Of a stretch of DNA of 64,000 bases, positions 9,124 through 17,911 are shown in pieces. The DNA is from Dethiobacter alkaliphilus AHT 1. Lineage in GTDB: Bacteria; Bacillota; Dethiobacteria; Dethiobacterales; Dethiobacteraceae. The stretch covers positions 1-64,000 of the forward strand of contig NZ_ACJM01000013.1 of assembly GCF_000174415.1 (NCBI RefSeq). The letters run 5' to 3'. A program made the translations under genes and the position numbers. The number at the start of each line of letters is the position of its first letter. The stretch's first letter is position 1. The notes below the pieces were generated by a model. It was not told the DNA's origin. It saw only the letters and a program-made list of their open reading frames with translations, and did no database searches.

Positions 9124-9741
9124 TTGACCAGACAGGGATTACTGATTGTCATCTCCGGCCCTTCAGGCGCGGGGAAAGGTACGGTTTGCAGGGCTCTGCT
9201 GGAAAAATGTCCGGAATTGGTCCTATCCGTGTCCAAGACAACACGACAACCCCGTGCCGGTGAAGAGGACGGGGTCAACTATTTTTTTGTCAGCCGTGAG
9301 GATTTTGAAGATTCCATTGCCAACGGGGATTTTCTGGAATATGCATACGTGTACGGCCAGTATTACGGAACACCGCGCAGTACGGTGGAAAATCTGTTAA
9401 ATGACGGCCGCGATGTGATTTTGGAAATTGATACCCAGGGGGCAATGAAAGTAATGGAGGCCTTTTCTGCCGGCATCTTCATATTCCTGATGCCGCCTTC
9501 GGGAGAAGAATTGCGTTCTCGCATTATAAACCGCGGTACAGAGTCGGAAGAAAGTCTTAACCGCCGCCTGTCTGCCGCGGCCAATGAAGTTTCACTGGCA
9601 CCCAAATACGATTACATTGTGGTTAATGATCGGGTGGAAAGTGCCCGGGATAAGATTGCGGCCATTATTCAGGCAGAGAAACTGCAGGTATCACGGAACA
9701 GCGACCTGATTGAGGCCATTGCCGAGGAGGTTAAATCATGA
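9124..9741 (+). CDS. gmk: Guanylate kinase
   Basis: Phosphorylates GMP to GDP with ATP. The 205-residue protein has the P-loop GPSGAGKGT near residues 11-19, the GMP-binding region with [19 protein letters not shown], the Tyr-rich segment [15 protein letters not shown], and the lid with [17 protein letters not shown]. It starts at TTG 9124 behind GGAGGGGG. Its last four bases overlap the rpoZ start (ATGA), which suggests translational coupling. Confidence 0.95.
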   Translation: MTRQGLLIVISGPSGAGKGTVCRALLEKCPELVLSVSKTTRQPRAGEEDGVNYFFVSREDFEDSIANGDFLEYAYVYGQYYGTPRSTVENLLNDGRDVILEIDTQGAMKVMEAFSAGIFIFLMPPSGEELRSRIINRGTESEESLNRRLSAAANEVSLAPKYDYIVVNDRVESARDKIAAIIQAEKLQVSRNSDLIEAIAEEVKS

Positions 9742-9944
9742 TTTATCCGTCCATTGATACATTAATTAAAAAAGTAGACAGTAAATATACGTTGGTTATT
9801 GCAGCAGCCAAACGTGCCAGGATGTTAAACGAGGATGCTCCCCGCCTGATTGATACTAAATCCATTAAGGATGTATCCATCGCGCTGGAAGAGATTGCTG
9901 CGGATAAAATCGGCTACGACCGGATTAAGAAACAGGGGGGCTAA
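9738..9944 (+). CDS. rpoZ: DNA-directed RNA polymerase omega subunit
   Basis: This 68-residue protein has the omega signature: an N-terminal [25 protein letters not shown] followed by the K-S-V-AL-EIA pattern ([18 protein letters not shown]). Omega helps fold and assemble beta-prime. The start at 9738 overlaps the gmk stop by four bases, and coaBC starts 1 base after the stop. Gene order gmk-rpoZ-coaBC is conserved in Firmicutes. Confidence 0.93.
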   Translation: MIYPSIDTLIKKVDSKYTLVIAAAKRARMLNEDAPRLIDTKSIKDVSIALEEIAADKIGYDRIKKQGG

Positions 9945-9945
9945 T

Positions 9946-11142
9946 ATGCTTTCCGACAAAACTATAATTTTAGGTGTAACCGGCGGGATCGCCGCATATA
10001 AAGCGGCCGAGCTTTGCCGGCTTTTTGTAAAAGCCGGTGCCAATGTTCGCGTGGTAATGACCGACTCTGCCAAGCAATTTGTTACACCGCTTACCTTTCA
10101 GACAGTTAGCGGCAATCGGGTTTACGATGATTTGTTTACCGCTTCCCAACTATATTCCGTAGAACATGTCGGTCTGGCACAAAATGCCGACCTGTTTGTC
10201 ATTGCCCCGGCCACAGCCAACTGTATCGGTAAAGCCGCCGCCGGAATTGCCGACGATTTGCTTACCACCACTGTGCTGGCGGCAACTTGTCCGGTGATTT
10301 TTGCTCCCGCCATGAACACACAGATGTATGAGAATACCATTACCCAACAAAACATTGCCAAACTAATTGAGGCCGGATATCATTTTGCCGAGCCCGAGGC
10401 AGGCGAATTGGCCTGCGGCGACAGCGGACGCGGACGCATGGCCTCACCTGCGGCAATTTTTAATCAGGCCTGCGCACTGCTGGGCCCCAAAAATAAGTAC
10501 CAGGGACTTCATATGGTGGTTACAGCCGGTCCTACCCAGGAACCGCTGGATCCGGTGCGTTATTTCACCAATCATTCCAGCGGCAAAATGGGCTTTGCCA
10601 TTGCCAGGGCAGCGGCAGAGCAGGGAGCCGATGTTACTTTGGTGTCCGGCCCTGTCAACCTGACTCCTCCGCCTGGAGTGGAGTTAATTCGGGTAACCAC
10701 CGCAGAAGAGATGTACCGTGCTGTTATGGATGCGTATCCAAAGGCAGATCTGGTGATAAAAGCAGCGGCGGTGGCCGATTACCGGCCGGCCACAGTCCAT
10801 GGACAAAAGATGAAAAAAGGGGGCGAAATGGCCATCCCCCTGGTCCGCAACCCAGATATTCTGGCCGAGTTGGGCAAGAAAAAAGAAAACCAGATTCTGG
10901 TGGGTTTTGCCGCCGAAACGGAAAATCTGCAGGAAAACGCCACAGGCAAACTGGACCGTAAAAACCTGGATATGATTGTGGCCAATGACCTGACCATGGC
11001 CGGCGCCGGCTTTAAAGCCGACACCAACATTGTCCGCCTGTACTTCCGCGACGGCACAGAAAAAGAACTTCCCCTCATGACCAAAGACGAAGTAGCCCGC
11101 CAAATACTCCACGAAGCAACCCAACTCCTAACCAAACAATAA
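9946..11142 (+). CDS. coaBC: Bifunctional phosphopantothenoylcysteine decarboxylase / phosphopantothenate-cysteine ligase
   Basis: Two steps of coenzyme A synthesis in one 398-residue protein. The N-terminal flavoprotein domain (CoaC) shows GVTGGIAAYKAAEL, the VEHVGLAQNADLFVIAPATA segment with the active-site His, and the PAMNTQMYEN substrate loop. The C-terminal ligase (CoaB) shows GPTQEPLDPVRYFTNHSSG, KAAAVADYRP and KLDRKNLDMIVANDL. The start is ATG 9946 behind CAGGGGGG. An in-frame extension to 9850 overlaps rpoZ and is not needed. Confidence 0.95.
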   Translation: MLSDKTIILGVTGGIAAYKAAELCRLFVKAGANVRVVMTDSAKQFVTPLTFQTVSGNRVYDDLFTASQLYSVEHVGLAQNADLFVIAPATANCIGKAAAGIADDLLTTTVLAATCPVIFAPAMNTQMYENTITQQNIAKLIEAGYHFAEPEAGELACGDSGRGRMASPAAIFNQACALLGPKNKYQGLHMVVTAGPTQEPLDPVRYFTNHSSGKMGFAIARAAAEQGADVTLVSGPVNLTPPPGVELIRVTTAEEMYRAVMDAYPKADLVIKAAAVADYRPATVHGQKMKKGGEMAIPLVRNPDILAELGKKKENQILVGFAAETENLQENATGKLDRKNLDMIVANDLTMAGAGFKADTNIVRLYFRDGTEKELPLMTKDEVARQILHEATQLLTKQ

Positions 11143-11150
11143 CTAAAACA

Positions 11151-11297
11151 AAAGTGGGACAAGGGGACAGGTCAACTGTCCCACTTTCCCACTTTTTTCT
11201 GGACAGAGGGATTTGTCCACAACTAAAGAAAAAGTGGGACAAAGGGATCCCTCTGCGAGGACAGGCAGGTCATTCTGTCTCACTTTCCCACTTTTTG
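11151..11297 (+). repeat. Cluster of GGGACA-type palindromic repeats, left arm
   Basis: Several imperfect palindromes built from TGGGACA/TGTCCCA, GGGGACAGGT and TGGACA/TGTCCA units. The best unit, 11155-11183, is 29 bp and recurs exactly in inverted orientation at 11744-11772. Another unit (about 11237-11296) begins AAAAAGTGGGACA and ends CCCACTTTTT. Hairpins with T tails at about 11191 and 11293 could also terminate coaBC transcription. The style resembles REP/BIME elements. Confidence 0.8.
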
Positions 11298-11399
11298 TAA
11301 TCCAGGCAGTAACAACACTTTTGTTTTTTTTAAAACTGTATTGCACACGCAATTGAAAAGATTAGCTTTTTAATCTGAGTTGAGAGGAGTTGAAATTAG

Positions 11400-11648
11400 T
11401 TGGGACTGTTCAGACTCCTGTTTTCCAAATATAAATGCCACGTATATACTGCTTTCGGAAATGATGATTATTTTAGAGTAGTGGATAAATTAAAGGGACA
11501 TGGGGTTTCATACCAGACCGATGTAAAAAGAGATCTGCGCGCTCATCATGCCAGGGGAAATTTCGGTCATGTGGATACTTCTCAATATGATTTTTATGTA
11601 AGGGAAGAAGACGAGGAAAAGGCCATGCAAGCCATTCACAGAACATAA
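11400..11648 (+). CDS. Hypothetical protein (82 aa) between repeat clusters
   Basis: The likely start is TTG 11400 with GAGAGGAG about 10 bp upstream. The product is basic and His-rich in the middle (RDLRAHHARGNFGHVDTSQYDFYVREEDEEKAMQAI). The outline resembles small two-layer ferredoxin-like proteins such as DUF2007-type 'putative signal transducing' proteins: a hydrophobic strand YTAF, a helix FRVVDKLKGHGV, a final strand YDFYV, then a helix EDEEKAMQAI. I give no function. It interrupts the otherwise conserved coaBC-priA neighbourhood and is flanked on both sides by inverted repeat clusters. Confidence 0.5.
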   Translation: MGLFRLLFSKYKCHVYTAFGNDDYFRVVDKLKGHGVSYQTDVKRDLRAHHARGNFGHVDTSQYDFYVREEDEEKAMQAIHRT

Positions 11649-11667
11649 TGTAAGAATATCAGGTCAA

Positions 11668-11806
11668 TTCTGGGACAAAGAAACCTGTCCCCCTTGTCTC
11701 AAGACATTAACAGCAGGTAAAGTTTTATCAGCTTTATAATATTTGGGACAGTTGACCTGTCCCCTTGTCCCAAAATTGTGGACAGATAAACCTGTCCCTC
11801 TGTCCA
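11668..11806 (-). repeat. Cluster of GGGACA-type palindromic repeats, right arm
   Basis: Three units. At 11671-11701 TGGGACA opens and TGTCTCA closes. At 11744-11772 lies the exact inverted copy of the 29-bp unit at 11155-11183. At 11778-11806 TGGACA opens and TGTCCA closes. Together with the left arm they bracket the gene at 11400-11648. Confidence 0.8.
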
Positions 11807-11809
11807 TAA

Positions 11810-11834
11810 AAAAACACCCGTGGTGGGTGTTTTT
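11810..11834 (-). terminator. Terminator of the spoIIM-like gene
   Basis: A 10-bp stem AAAAACACCC / GGGTGTTTTT with a 5-nt loop. It ends the minus-strand gene at 11863 and is symmetric enough to work on both strands. Confidence 0.8.
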
Positions 11835-11862
11835 GTTTTGGGTTTGGGTTTGGGGTTGGCTT

Positions 11863-12471
11863 TTAGTTGAAGAAGTAGAGGAGGACGGCGGGGGTGATGA
11901 ATACTTCGATTAAGGCGGCTATTGCCAGCAGGATGACAATCATGGGTAAGGCGCCGCCGATTTCCCGGAAGATGTTCTTCACAGATTCCAGGCGTTTTAG
12001 CCCGGGGAGAGGAAAGACCAGGTGGTAACCCAGTTTTAAGCCAAAGGCTGCGCTTAGTAAAAAAGCAGGAAGCTCAAAAATGCCGTGGGGCAAAATACCG
12101 GCTAAAAGAAACGGTACAACCGCCACACCTTCCTGACCCAGCTGGAAAGCCAGGATACCCAGGACCGAACCGTTGGCGATGGCGGAAAAGAGCGGCGGAA
12201 TGCCTAATATCAGACCCAGCAGGATTACCTGCAAAGATGCGGTAAGGTTGTGGAAAAACAAGATTAATGCGCCGTACAGAGGGTGGCCGGTAAAGACTTC
12301 TTCGCCCAGTTCCTCTAAAACGGGAAAGATGGCTTCTTCCAGCATGGCCAGAGCCTGGGGGTCCTGATGCAGGGCAGCGTAAGTTAAGAAAGTGCCGCCA
12401 ATGAAAAAAATTACAGCCAGGATGAGCCAGGAACGATTGTTTTTCAAGGTAGAGATAAATGCATTTATCAT
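11863..12471 (-). CDS. Stage II sporulation protein M-like membrane protein
   Basis: A 202-residue integral membrane protein with about five hydrophobic segments. The central part, FHNLTASLQVILLGLILGIPPLF followed by NGSVLG and GILPHGIFELPAFLLSAAFG, is the SpoIIM signature (an N-x3-G loop and PHGIFELPA). SpoIIM is part of the DMP complex that remodels peptidoglycan during engulfment, but the family also has vegetative members, so a sporulation role is an inference. ATG 12471 follows GGGAGGAC. It is divergent to priA and lies in a spot not usual for spoIIM. Confidence 0.85.
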   Translation of the reverse strand: MINAFISTLKNNRSWLILAVIFFIGGTFLTYAALHQDPQALAMLEEAIFPVLEELGEEVFTGHPLYGALILFFHNLTASLQVILLGLILGIPPLFSAIANGSVLGILAFQLGQEGVAVVPFLLAGILPHGIFELPAFLLSAAFGLKLGYHLVFPLPGLKRLESVKNIFREIGGALPMIVILLAIAALIEVFITPAVLLYFFN

Positions 12472-12493
12472 GTTATTTGTCCTCCCACACAAC

Positions 12494-12523
12494 ATTATAC
12501 GTGATAAATTCTTTATCCGACAA
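12494..12523 (-). promoter_or_regulatory. Sigma-A-type promoter for the spoIIM-like gene
   Basis: On the minus strand, TTGTCG (12523-12518) and a perfect TATAAT (12499-12494) are separated by 18 bp, about 25 bp before the start codon. Confidence 0.65.
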
Positions 12524-12577
12524 GGGGAAAATGATCATGGTGTTGAATATTTCTGGAAACAAGACTTGGAGGCAGCT

Positions 12578-14956
12578 GTGGATACCTTTGCAGAAATAAT
12601 TGTCAGTATACGTCACAACAGGCTGGATCGCCCTTTTACCTACCGCGTACCGTCTACGATGGATGTGCGGGTGGGCAGTCGGGTAGTGGTTCCCTTTGGC
12701 CCCCAGAGGCTGGAAGGGTTTTGTATAGGCCTGAACACCGATTCTTCACTGTCGGAAACCGATGGAATAAAAGAGATAGAGGAAGTGTTAGATGAAGCAC
12801 CGCTTCTTACCGAAGAGCTTGTGGATTTGTCGGCCTGGGGCGCTGCCCGTTGGTTGTGCAACCGGGTAGATTTCCTGCAAGCCATGGTTCCCGGCGGGGT
12901 GCGCTGGACACAGAGGAAATGGGTGGAGTTTACCGGGGAAGTTGAGCCGGAGAGCCCGTCTTTGTGCTACTTGCGTGATAATGGCCCGGTTAAGATGGCT
13001 GCCTGGCTGAAAAGCTTTCCGGAAATGGACCGGCCCGGTGAGTTGCGGCGCCTGCAGCAGGACGGTATAATTAAGCTGAGCCGCCGTGAAACACGGGGAA
13101 TTGGCAAGAAAAAGATTTTAACCGCATACCTTATCAATGAGGCCGACCAGTCAAAGTTAGGTAACAAACAGGCTTTGGCGGTTGGTATTTTGAAAAAAGG
13201 ACCCTGTGCTTTAACGGAGTTGGAGAAGCAGGGAGTCAGCCGCGCCACCGTCCGTTCCCTGGAAAAGCGGGGTATTATTAAAACCGAAGAAACTTCCCTG
13301 CGCCGGGACCCGTTGGCCGGGGAGCAGTTTATTCCCCAGCAGTCTCTTAGTGCCACTGTGGCTCAGGGGGAAGCGCTGCAGCAAATTGGCGATGCTTTGG
13401 CCGGCAACAAGCCCAGGACCGTTCTTTTACACGGAGTAACGGGCAGCGGCAAGACCGAAGTTTATTTGCAGGCCATTGCCGATACCGCTGCAGCCGGCAG
13501 GGGCAGTATTGTGCTGGTGCCGGAAATTGCTCTGACTCCGCAGATGATAGAACGTTTTGCCGCCCGCTTCGGTGAACGGGTAGCTGTTTTACACAGTAAA
13601 CTTTCGGCGGGTGAGAGGTACGATGAATGGTGCCGTATCGCCGCCGGAGAAGCATGGGTGGCAATCGGTGCCCGTTCGGCCATCTTTGCGCCGTTTCGCA
13701 ATCTGGGGCTTATTATTCTTGACGAAGAGCATGAGTCTACCTACAAGCAGGATGAGGCGCCGCGTTATCATGCCCGGGATATAGCACTTTGGCGTGCAGG
13801 GAATCATGATGCCGCCGTTGTGCTGGGAAGTGCCACCCCGGCCTTGGAGTCCTCTTTGCAGGCCAGGCTGGGTAATTACCGGTTGTGTCCACTGCAGGAG
13901 CGTATTGCCAACAGGCCTATGCCGCCGGTGGAGATTGTGGACATGCGGCAGGAATTAAAAGACGGCCATCGCAGTATTTTCAGTCGTCCGCTTCTGGCTG
14001 CGCTGGAAAAGGTATTTGCTGAAGAAAAGCAGGCTATTTTGCTTCTGAACCGACGCGGTTACGCCACTTTTGTGTTGTGTCGTGAGTGCGGTCATGTGAT
14101 GCGCTGCACCGGATGCAACGTGGCGTTAAAGTTTCATATGGCTGAGGAAATGCTGCGCTGTCACTATTGTGAACATCAGGAGCCATATCCGCTGACCTGT
14201 CCAAAGTGCAGCGGACGATATATCAAGCACTTTGGTACCGGCACCCAGAAGGTGGAGGAAGAGCTGCGCAAGCATTTTCCCCATGTCAGGGTGGCCAGGC
14301 TTGATGCGGATACCACTACCCGCAAAGGCGCACATCAGAAGATACTTAATACTTTTAAAAATAAAGAAGCCCATGTCCTAATTGGAACACAGATGGTAGC
14401 CAAAGGGCTGGATTTTCCGGATGTGACGCTGGTTGGTGTTATTACTGCCGATACTGCCATTAATTTACCCGATTTCCGGGCAGGCGAGCGGACTTTTCAG
14501 CTGCTTACCCAGGTGGCGGGACGGGCAGGCCGTGGTTCTGCCGGCGGTAATGTGGTGGTACAGACCTATACCCCGGAACATTACGCAATTTTAGCGGCTA
14601 AAACTCATGATTATGAGGCATTTTATGCAGAGGAGAGCGTAGCCCGCCGGGAATTGGGTTATCCGCCCTTTACCCGCATGGTACGGCTATTGTTATCCGG
14701 AGAAGACGAAGCACGGGTTATTGATGCGGCTTCATTTATGGTTTCACTGTTTGAGGGCGATGCAGATATTTTGGGCCCCTCGCCCTGCCCGATAGAAAAG
14801 GTACGTGGACAGTTTCGCTGGCAGGTGGTTGTGAGGCACTGTGAACTGGAGCCCCTTTTAGCGGCGGTGGAAGATGCCGCCGAAAAGTTTCGCTGCAGCC
14901 CGCCCGCCACAGCAGTGCGACTGTCGGTGGATGTGGATCCGCAAAGCTTATTATAA
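12578..14956 (+). CDS. priA: Primosomal protein N' (replication restart helicase PriA)
   Basis: A DNA helicase that reloads the replisome at stalled forks, 792 residues. The N-terminal 3'-DNA-binding domain starts with FAEIIVSIRHNRLDRPFTYRVP. The helicase core has Walker A GVTGSGKTEVYL near residue 287, DEEH near 382 and the QVAGRAGRG motif VI. Between the two helicase halves lies the zinc-binding insert with CRECGHVMRCTGCN and CHYCEH and CPKCSG. GTG 12578 has TTGGAGG upstream. Longer in-frame starts run into the divergent promoter region. coaBC-priA-def-fmt is the standard order. Confidence 0.94.
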   Translation: MDTFAEIIVSIRHNRLDRPFTYRVPSTMDVRVGSRVVVPFGPQRLEGFCIGLNTDSSLSETDGIKEIEEVLDEAPLLTEELVDLSAWGAARWLCNRVDFLQAMVPGGVRWTQRKWVEFTGEVEPESPSLCYLRDNGPVKMAAWLKSFPEMDRPGELRRLQQDGIIKLSRRETRGIGKKKILTAYLINEADQSKLGNKQALAVGILKKGPCALTELEKQGVSRATVRSLEKRGIIKTEETSLRRDPLAGEQFIPQQSLSATVAQGEALQQIGDALAGNKPRTVLLHGVTGSGKTEVYLQAIADTAAAGRGSIVLVPEIALTPQMIERFAARFGERVAVLHSKLSAGERYDEWCRIAAGEAWVAIGARSAIFAPFRNLGLIILDEEHESTYKQDEAPRYHARDIALWRAGNHDAAVVLGSATPALESSLQARLGNYRLCPLQERIANRPMPPVEIVDMRQELKDGHRSIFSRPLLAALEKVFAEEKQAILLLNRRGYATFVLCRECGHVMRCTGCNVALKFHMAEEMLRCHYCEHQEPYPLTCPKCSGRYIKHFGTGTQKVEEELRKHFPHVRVARLDADTTTRKGAHQKILNTFKNKEAHVLIGTQMVAKGLDFPDVTLVGVITADTAINLPDFRAGERTFQLLTQVAGRAGRGSAGGNVVVQTYTPEHYAILAAKTHDYEAFYAEESVARRELGYPPFTRMVRLLLSGEDEARVIDAASFMVSLFEGDADILGPSPCPIEKVRGQFRWQVVVRHCELEPLLAAVEDAAEKFRCSPPATAVRLSVDVDPQSLL

Positions 14957-14992
14957 ACAGGCAGACTGTAAAATAGAGAGGAAGATCTGTAT

Positions 14993-15457
14993 ATGGCAAT
15001 CAGAATCATTAGAACAACGGGAGATCCGGTTTTACGGGAGAAGGCTAAAGAAGTGCCTGAGATTACACCTCAGGTAAAAAAGCTTTTGGAGGACATGGTG
15101 GAAACCATGTATGATGCAGAAGGCATCGGCCTGGCGGCACCGCAGGTGGGAATCAGCAAGCGTATAATTGTAATTGATGTGCAGGATGAAACCGGGGTTT
15201 TAAAACTTATTAACCCGGAGATTATCAGCGGGGAAGGCAAAGAAACGTCGGTGGAAGGATGCCTTAGTTTTCCCGGCGTGGCCGGGGAAGTGGAAAGGGA
15301 TGAGTCGGTGACCGTCAGGGCACAGGATCCCGACGGCAATACGGTGGAGATATGTGCCTCCGGCTTGTTGGCCCGGGCATTTCAGCACGAAATTGATCAC
15401 CTGGACGGCATACTGTTTGTGGACAAAGTCACCCGATTGCTTGAACAGAAGGAATAG
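14993..15457 (+). CDS. def: Peptide deformylase
   Basis: Removes the formyl group from N-terminal formylmethionine. The 154-residue protein has the three family motifs: GIGLAAPQVG (residues about 43-52), EGCLSFPG (about 86-93, with the metal-binding Cys) and QHEIDHLDG (about 129-137, with both metal-binding His and the catalytic Glu). It follows priA by 36 bp and is 12 bp from fmt, which acts on the same pathway in the opposite direction. Confidence 0.96.
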   Translation: MAIRIIRTTGDPVLREKAKEVPEITPQVKKLLEDMVETMYDAEGIGLAAPQVGISKRIIVIDVQDETGVLKLINPEIISGEGKETSVEGCLSFPGVAGEVERDESVTVRAQDPDGNTVEICASGLLARAFQHEIDHLDGILFVDKVTRLLEQKE

Positions 15458-15469
15458 CAGGAGGATTCA

Positions 15470-16405
15470 ATGAAGAATAAGAAAATTATTTTTCTGGGCA
15501 CACCGGATTTTGCCGTGGCCACGCTGCGTAAGCTTCATGACGCCTTTACCGTGGTGGCGGTGGTAACCCAGCCGGACCGGCCTTCCGGTCGGGGCAAAAA
15601 GATGATGGCACCACCTGTAAAACAAGTGGCTCAGGAATTGGGCCTGCCGGTGGAGCAGCCGCAAAAAATTAAAAATGAGCAGTTTCTGCAGTGGTTGAAA
15701 AGCCTGGAGCCGGATTTTCTGGTGACCGCAGCGTACGGGCGTATTCTGCCGGGAACCGTCCTTGCGGTACCTAAAATTGCTGCACTTAATGTCCATGCGT
15801 CGCTATTGCCCCGCTGGCGCGGAGCGGCGCCCATTCACCGGGCAGTTCTGGCCGGAGATGAAAAAAGCGGTATAACCATTATGCATATGGATGAGGGCAT
15901 GGATACCGGCGATATGATTCTGCAGCAGGCTGTCCCCATTTCCAATGAACTTACCACAGGAGAGCTCCATGATCAGCTGGCCGCTGTGGGTGGTGACCTG
16001 ATTGTGGAGGCCATTGAAAAAATCCTGCAGGGCGATGCTCCCCGGGTGTCCCAGGACCAGAGCAAAGCCACGGCGGCTCCTCCCCTTACCCGGGAGGAGG
16101 AGCAAATTGACTGGTGCCGGGACACAAAAGAAGTGCATAACCGGGTCCGGGGTATGAATCCCTGGCCGGGGACGTACACTTTTATAGACGGGCAGCGCCT
16201 GAAAATCTGGTCCGGCAAACCTGCCGGGGGCAAAGGTAAGCGCTGCGGAGAAGTATTGCGGGCTGATGGTGAAGGTATTTTGGTGGCCACAAAAGACGGT
16301 GCATATCTGATTACCAGGCTGCAGCCGCCGGGAAAAAAGCCCATGACAGCCGGTGATTTTTTACGCGGCAATGAGCTGGCAGTGGGAACATTGCTTGGAA
16401 AATAA
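15470..16405 (+). CDS. fmt: Methionyl-tRNA formyltransferase
   Basis: Formylates Met-tRNAfMet using 10-formyl-tetrahydrofolate. The 311-residue protein has the N-terminal FLGTPDFAV strand, the catalytic loop region with NVHASLLPRWRGAAPIHRA (Asn and His of the SLLP site), GDEKSGITIMHMDEGMDTGD, and the OB-fold C-terminal domain with VRGMNPWPGTYT. ATG 15470 follows AGGAGGATTCA. It is co-transcribed with def. Confidence 0.96.
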   Translation: MKNKKIIFLGTPDFAVATLRKLHDAFTVVAVVTQPDRPSGRGKKMMAPPVKQVAQELGLPVEQPQKIKNEQFLQWLKSLEPDFLVTAAYGRILPGTVLAVPKIAALNVHASLLPRWRGAAPIHRAVLAGDEKSGITIMHMDEGMDTGDMILQQAVPISNELTTGELHDQLAAVGGDLIVEAIEKILQGDAPRVSQDQSKATAAPPLTREEEQIDWCRDTKEVHNRVRGMNPWPGTYTFIDGQRLKIWSGKPAGGKGKRCGEVLRADGEGILVATKDGAYLITRLQPPGKKPMTAGDFLRGNELAVGTLLGK

Positions 16406-16445
16406 AGCTAAGTTGTAGTAGAATAAGAAGGAAGAGGTGATACCG

Positions 16446-17225
16446 GTGATTAAAAAACGAATTTATCTGGGGCTTCTGGCGGCCACAATGCTTTTATTTG
16501 CCGGTGCCCTCGGTTATATCTGGCTTACATTTTTCCAACAGGACGGAGGCTGGCTGCGCTACATCACCATTGTGGCGGTGGTGGCGGTTTTGGCCTGTTT
16601 GATTGTAATCGGACTGGGCTTTGCCGGAATAGTACTGTCTCTGGTGTCGGAGAAGAACATTACTTTTTTAAACAAACCCATGAATTTTACCTTTTCCCTG
16701 CTTTATCCTGTGGTGATGTGGCTGGGTAAGGTGTTTAAAATAACCCAGGACAAAATTCAGCGCTCGTTTGTGGAGGTTAACAATCAGCTGGTTAAAGCAA
16801 AGCAGGGTAAGCTTACCCCGGACCGGCTGCTTATATTACTTCCCCACTGCCTGCAGGAGCGGGAATGCCCAAACCGGATTACCACCAACACCGAAAACTG
16901 TACCCGCTGCGGCCGCTGCCCGGTGGGGGATTTACTGCCGCTTAGCGAGCGTTACGGCGTGCACCTGCGCATTGCCACCGGCGGCACACTGGCCAGGGAA
17001 GCGGTAAAGAAGCTGCGCCCCCGCGCTATTGTGGCGGTGGCCTGTGAGCGTGATTTAACCAGCGGTATTCTGGACTGTATCCCGCTGCCGGTGCTGGGCG
17101 TAACCAACGATCGACCCCATGGACCGTGCTTTAACACTTATGTGGACCCGGATGCGGTGGAAAAAGCTATTTTATTTTTTATTCAAGGAGGAGAAGGCAA
17201 TGTATTTCATGTTTCTGCCAATTGA
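16446..17225 (+). CDS. DUF116 domain-containing membrane protein
   Basis: A 259-residue protein with two N-terminal transmembrane helices (about 7-30 and 40-67) followed by a cytosolic Cys-rich domain. Cysteines sit in CLQERECPNR, CTRCGRCPVGDLL and further downstream (VACERDL, ILDCIPLPVLG, GPCFNTYVDP), a spacing typical of DUF116 and suggestive of metal or Fe-S binding. Function unknown. In many Clostridia it neighbours fmt and rsmB, as here. GTG 16446 has GAAGAGG upstream, and GTG 16437 lies within the ribosome binding site. It overlaps the following peptidase gene by 26 bp. Confidence 0.88.
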   Translation: MIKKRIYLGLLAATMLLFAGALGYIWLTFFQQDGGWLRYITIVAVVAVLACLIVIGLGFAGIVLSLVSEKNITFLNKPMNFTFSLLYPVVMWLGKVFKITQDKIQRSFVEVNNQLVKAKQGKLTPDRLLILLPHCLQERECPNRITTNTENCTRCGRCPVGDLLPLSERYGVHLRIATGGTLAREAVKKLRPRAIVAVACERDLTSGILDCIPLPVLGVTNDRPHGPCFNTYVDPDAVEKAILFFIQGGEGNVFHVSAN

Positions 17226-17910
17226 GGCGTTAATTCCCCTGATTCCGGCGCTGATTTTTGCCATGTGGGCCCAGGGACAGGTTAAGTCGGCATACGCCAA
17301 ATATTCAAAGGTACGCTCCCGTTCCGGTATTACAGGAGCCCAGGCAGCCCGCCGTCTACTGGATTCCGCCGGACTGCAGAATATCCCGGTGGAACAGGGA
17401 CAGGGCCACCTGACGGATCATTATGACCCTAAGTCCGGTGTGATACGGCTGTCTCCAGGTGTTTATCAAAGCTCCTCTTTGGCAGCTTTGGGCATTGCCG
17501 CCCATGAAACGGGCCATGCTATGCAGCACGCCGACGGATATGTGCCCCTTGAGTTTCGCAATAATATCTTCCCGGTAGCAAATTTCGGCTCACGGATGGC
17601 TCTGCCGTTATTTTTCATCGGTTTTATATTTTCAGGCGGCGCCCAGGGTGGTGGCCTCAACTGGTTAATGGACGTGGGGATTCTCTTTTTCGCCTTTGCT
17701 TTTATTTTTCAGTTGGTCACTTTACCGGTGGAATTTAACGCCTCCAGCCGGGCCGTGGAGCTGTTGGAAGGCGGCGGTTTTATTGGCCGCGAGGAAGTGG
17801 GACCCACCCGCAAAGTTTTAAACGCTGCGGCTCTTACCTATATTGCAGCAGCGGCGGTGGCACTTGCCCAGTTAATCCGTCTCCTGATTCTGCGCAACAG
17901 CAGAGATTAA
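17200..17910 (+). CDS. Membrane zinc metallopeptidase (YugP family)
   Basis: A 236-residue integral membrane protease of the zinc metallopeptidase family 2. An HETGH motif (within AAHETGHAMQHADGY) sits near residue 100, after a first membrane helix (about 4-22) and a soluble part with GAQAARRLLDSAGL and LSPGVYQSSS. Three hydrophobic stretches follow, with the third-ligand candidate Glu in VEFNASSRAVELL. ATG 17200 follows AAGGAGGAGAAGGCA. The position between DUF116 and rsmB recurs in Clostridia. The substrate is not known. Confidence 0.88.
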   Translation: MYFMFLPIEALIPLIPALIFAMWAQGQVKSAYAKYSKVRSRSGITGAQAARRLLDSAGLQNIPVEQGQGHLTDHYDPKSGVIRLSPGVYQSSSLAALGIAAHETGHAMQHADGYVPLEFRNNIFPVANFGSRMALPLFFIGFIFSGGAQGGGLNWLMDVGILFFAFAFIFQLVTLPVEFNASSRAVELLEGGGFIGREEVGPTRKVLNAAALTYIAAAAVALAQLIRLLILRNSRD

Positions 17911-17911
17911 T

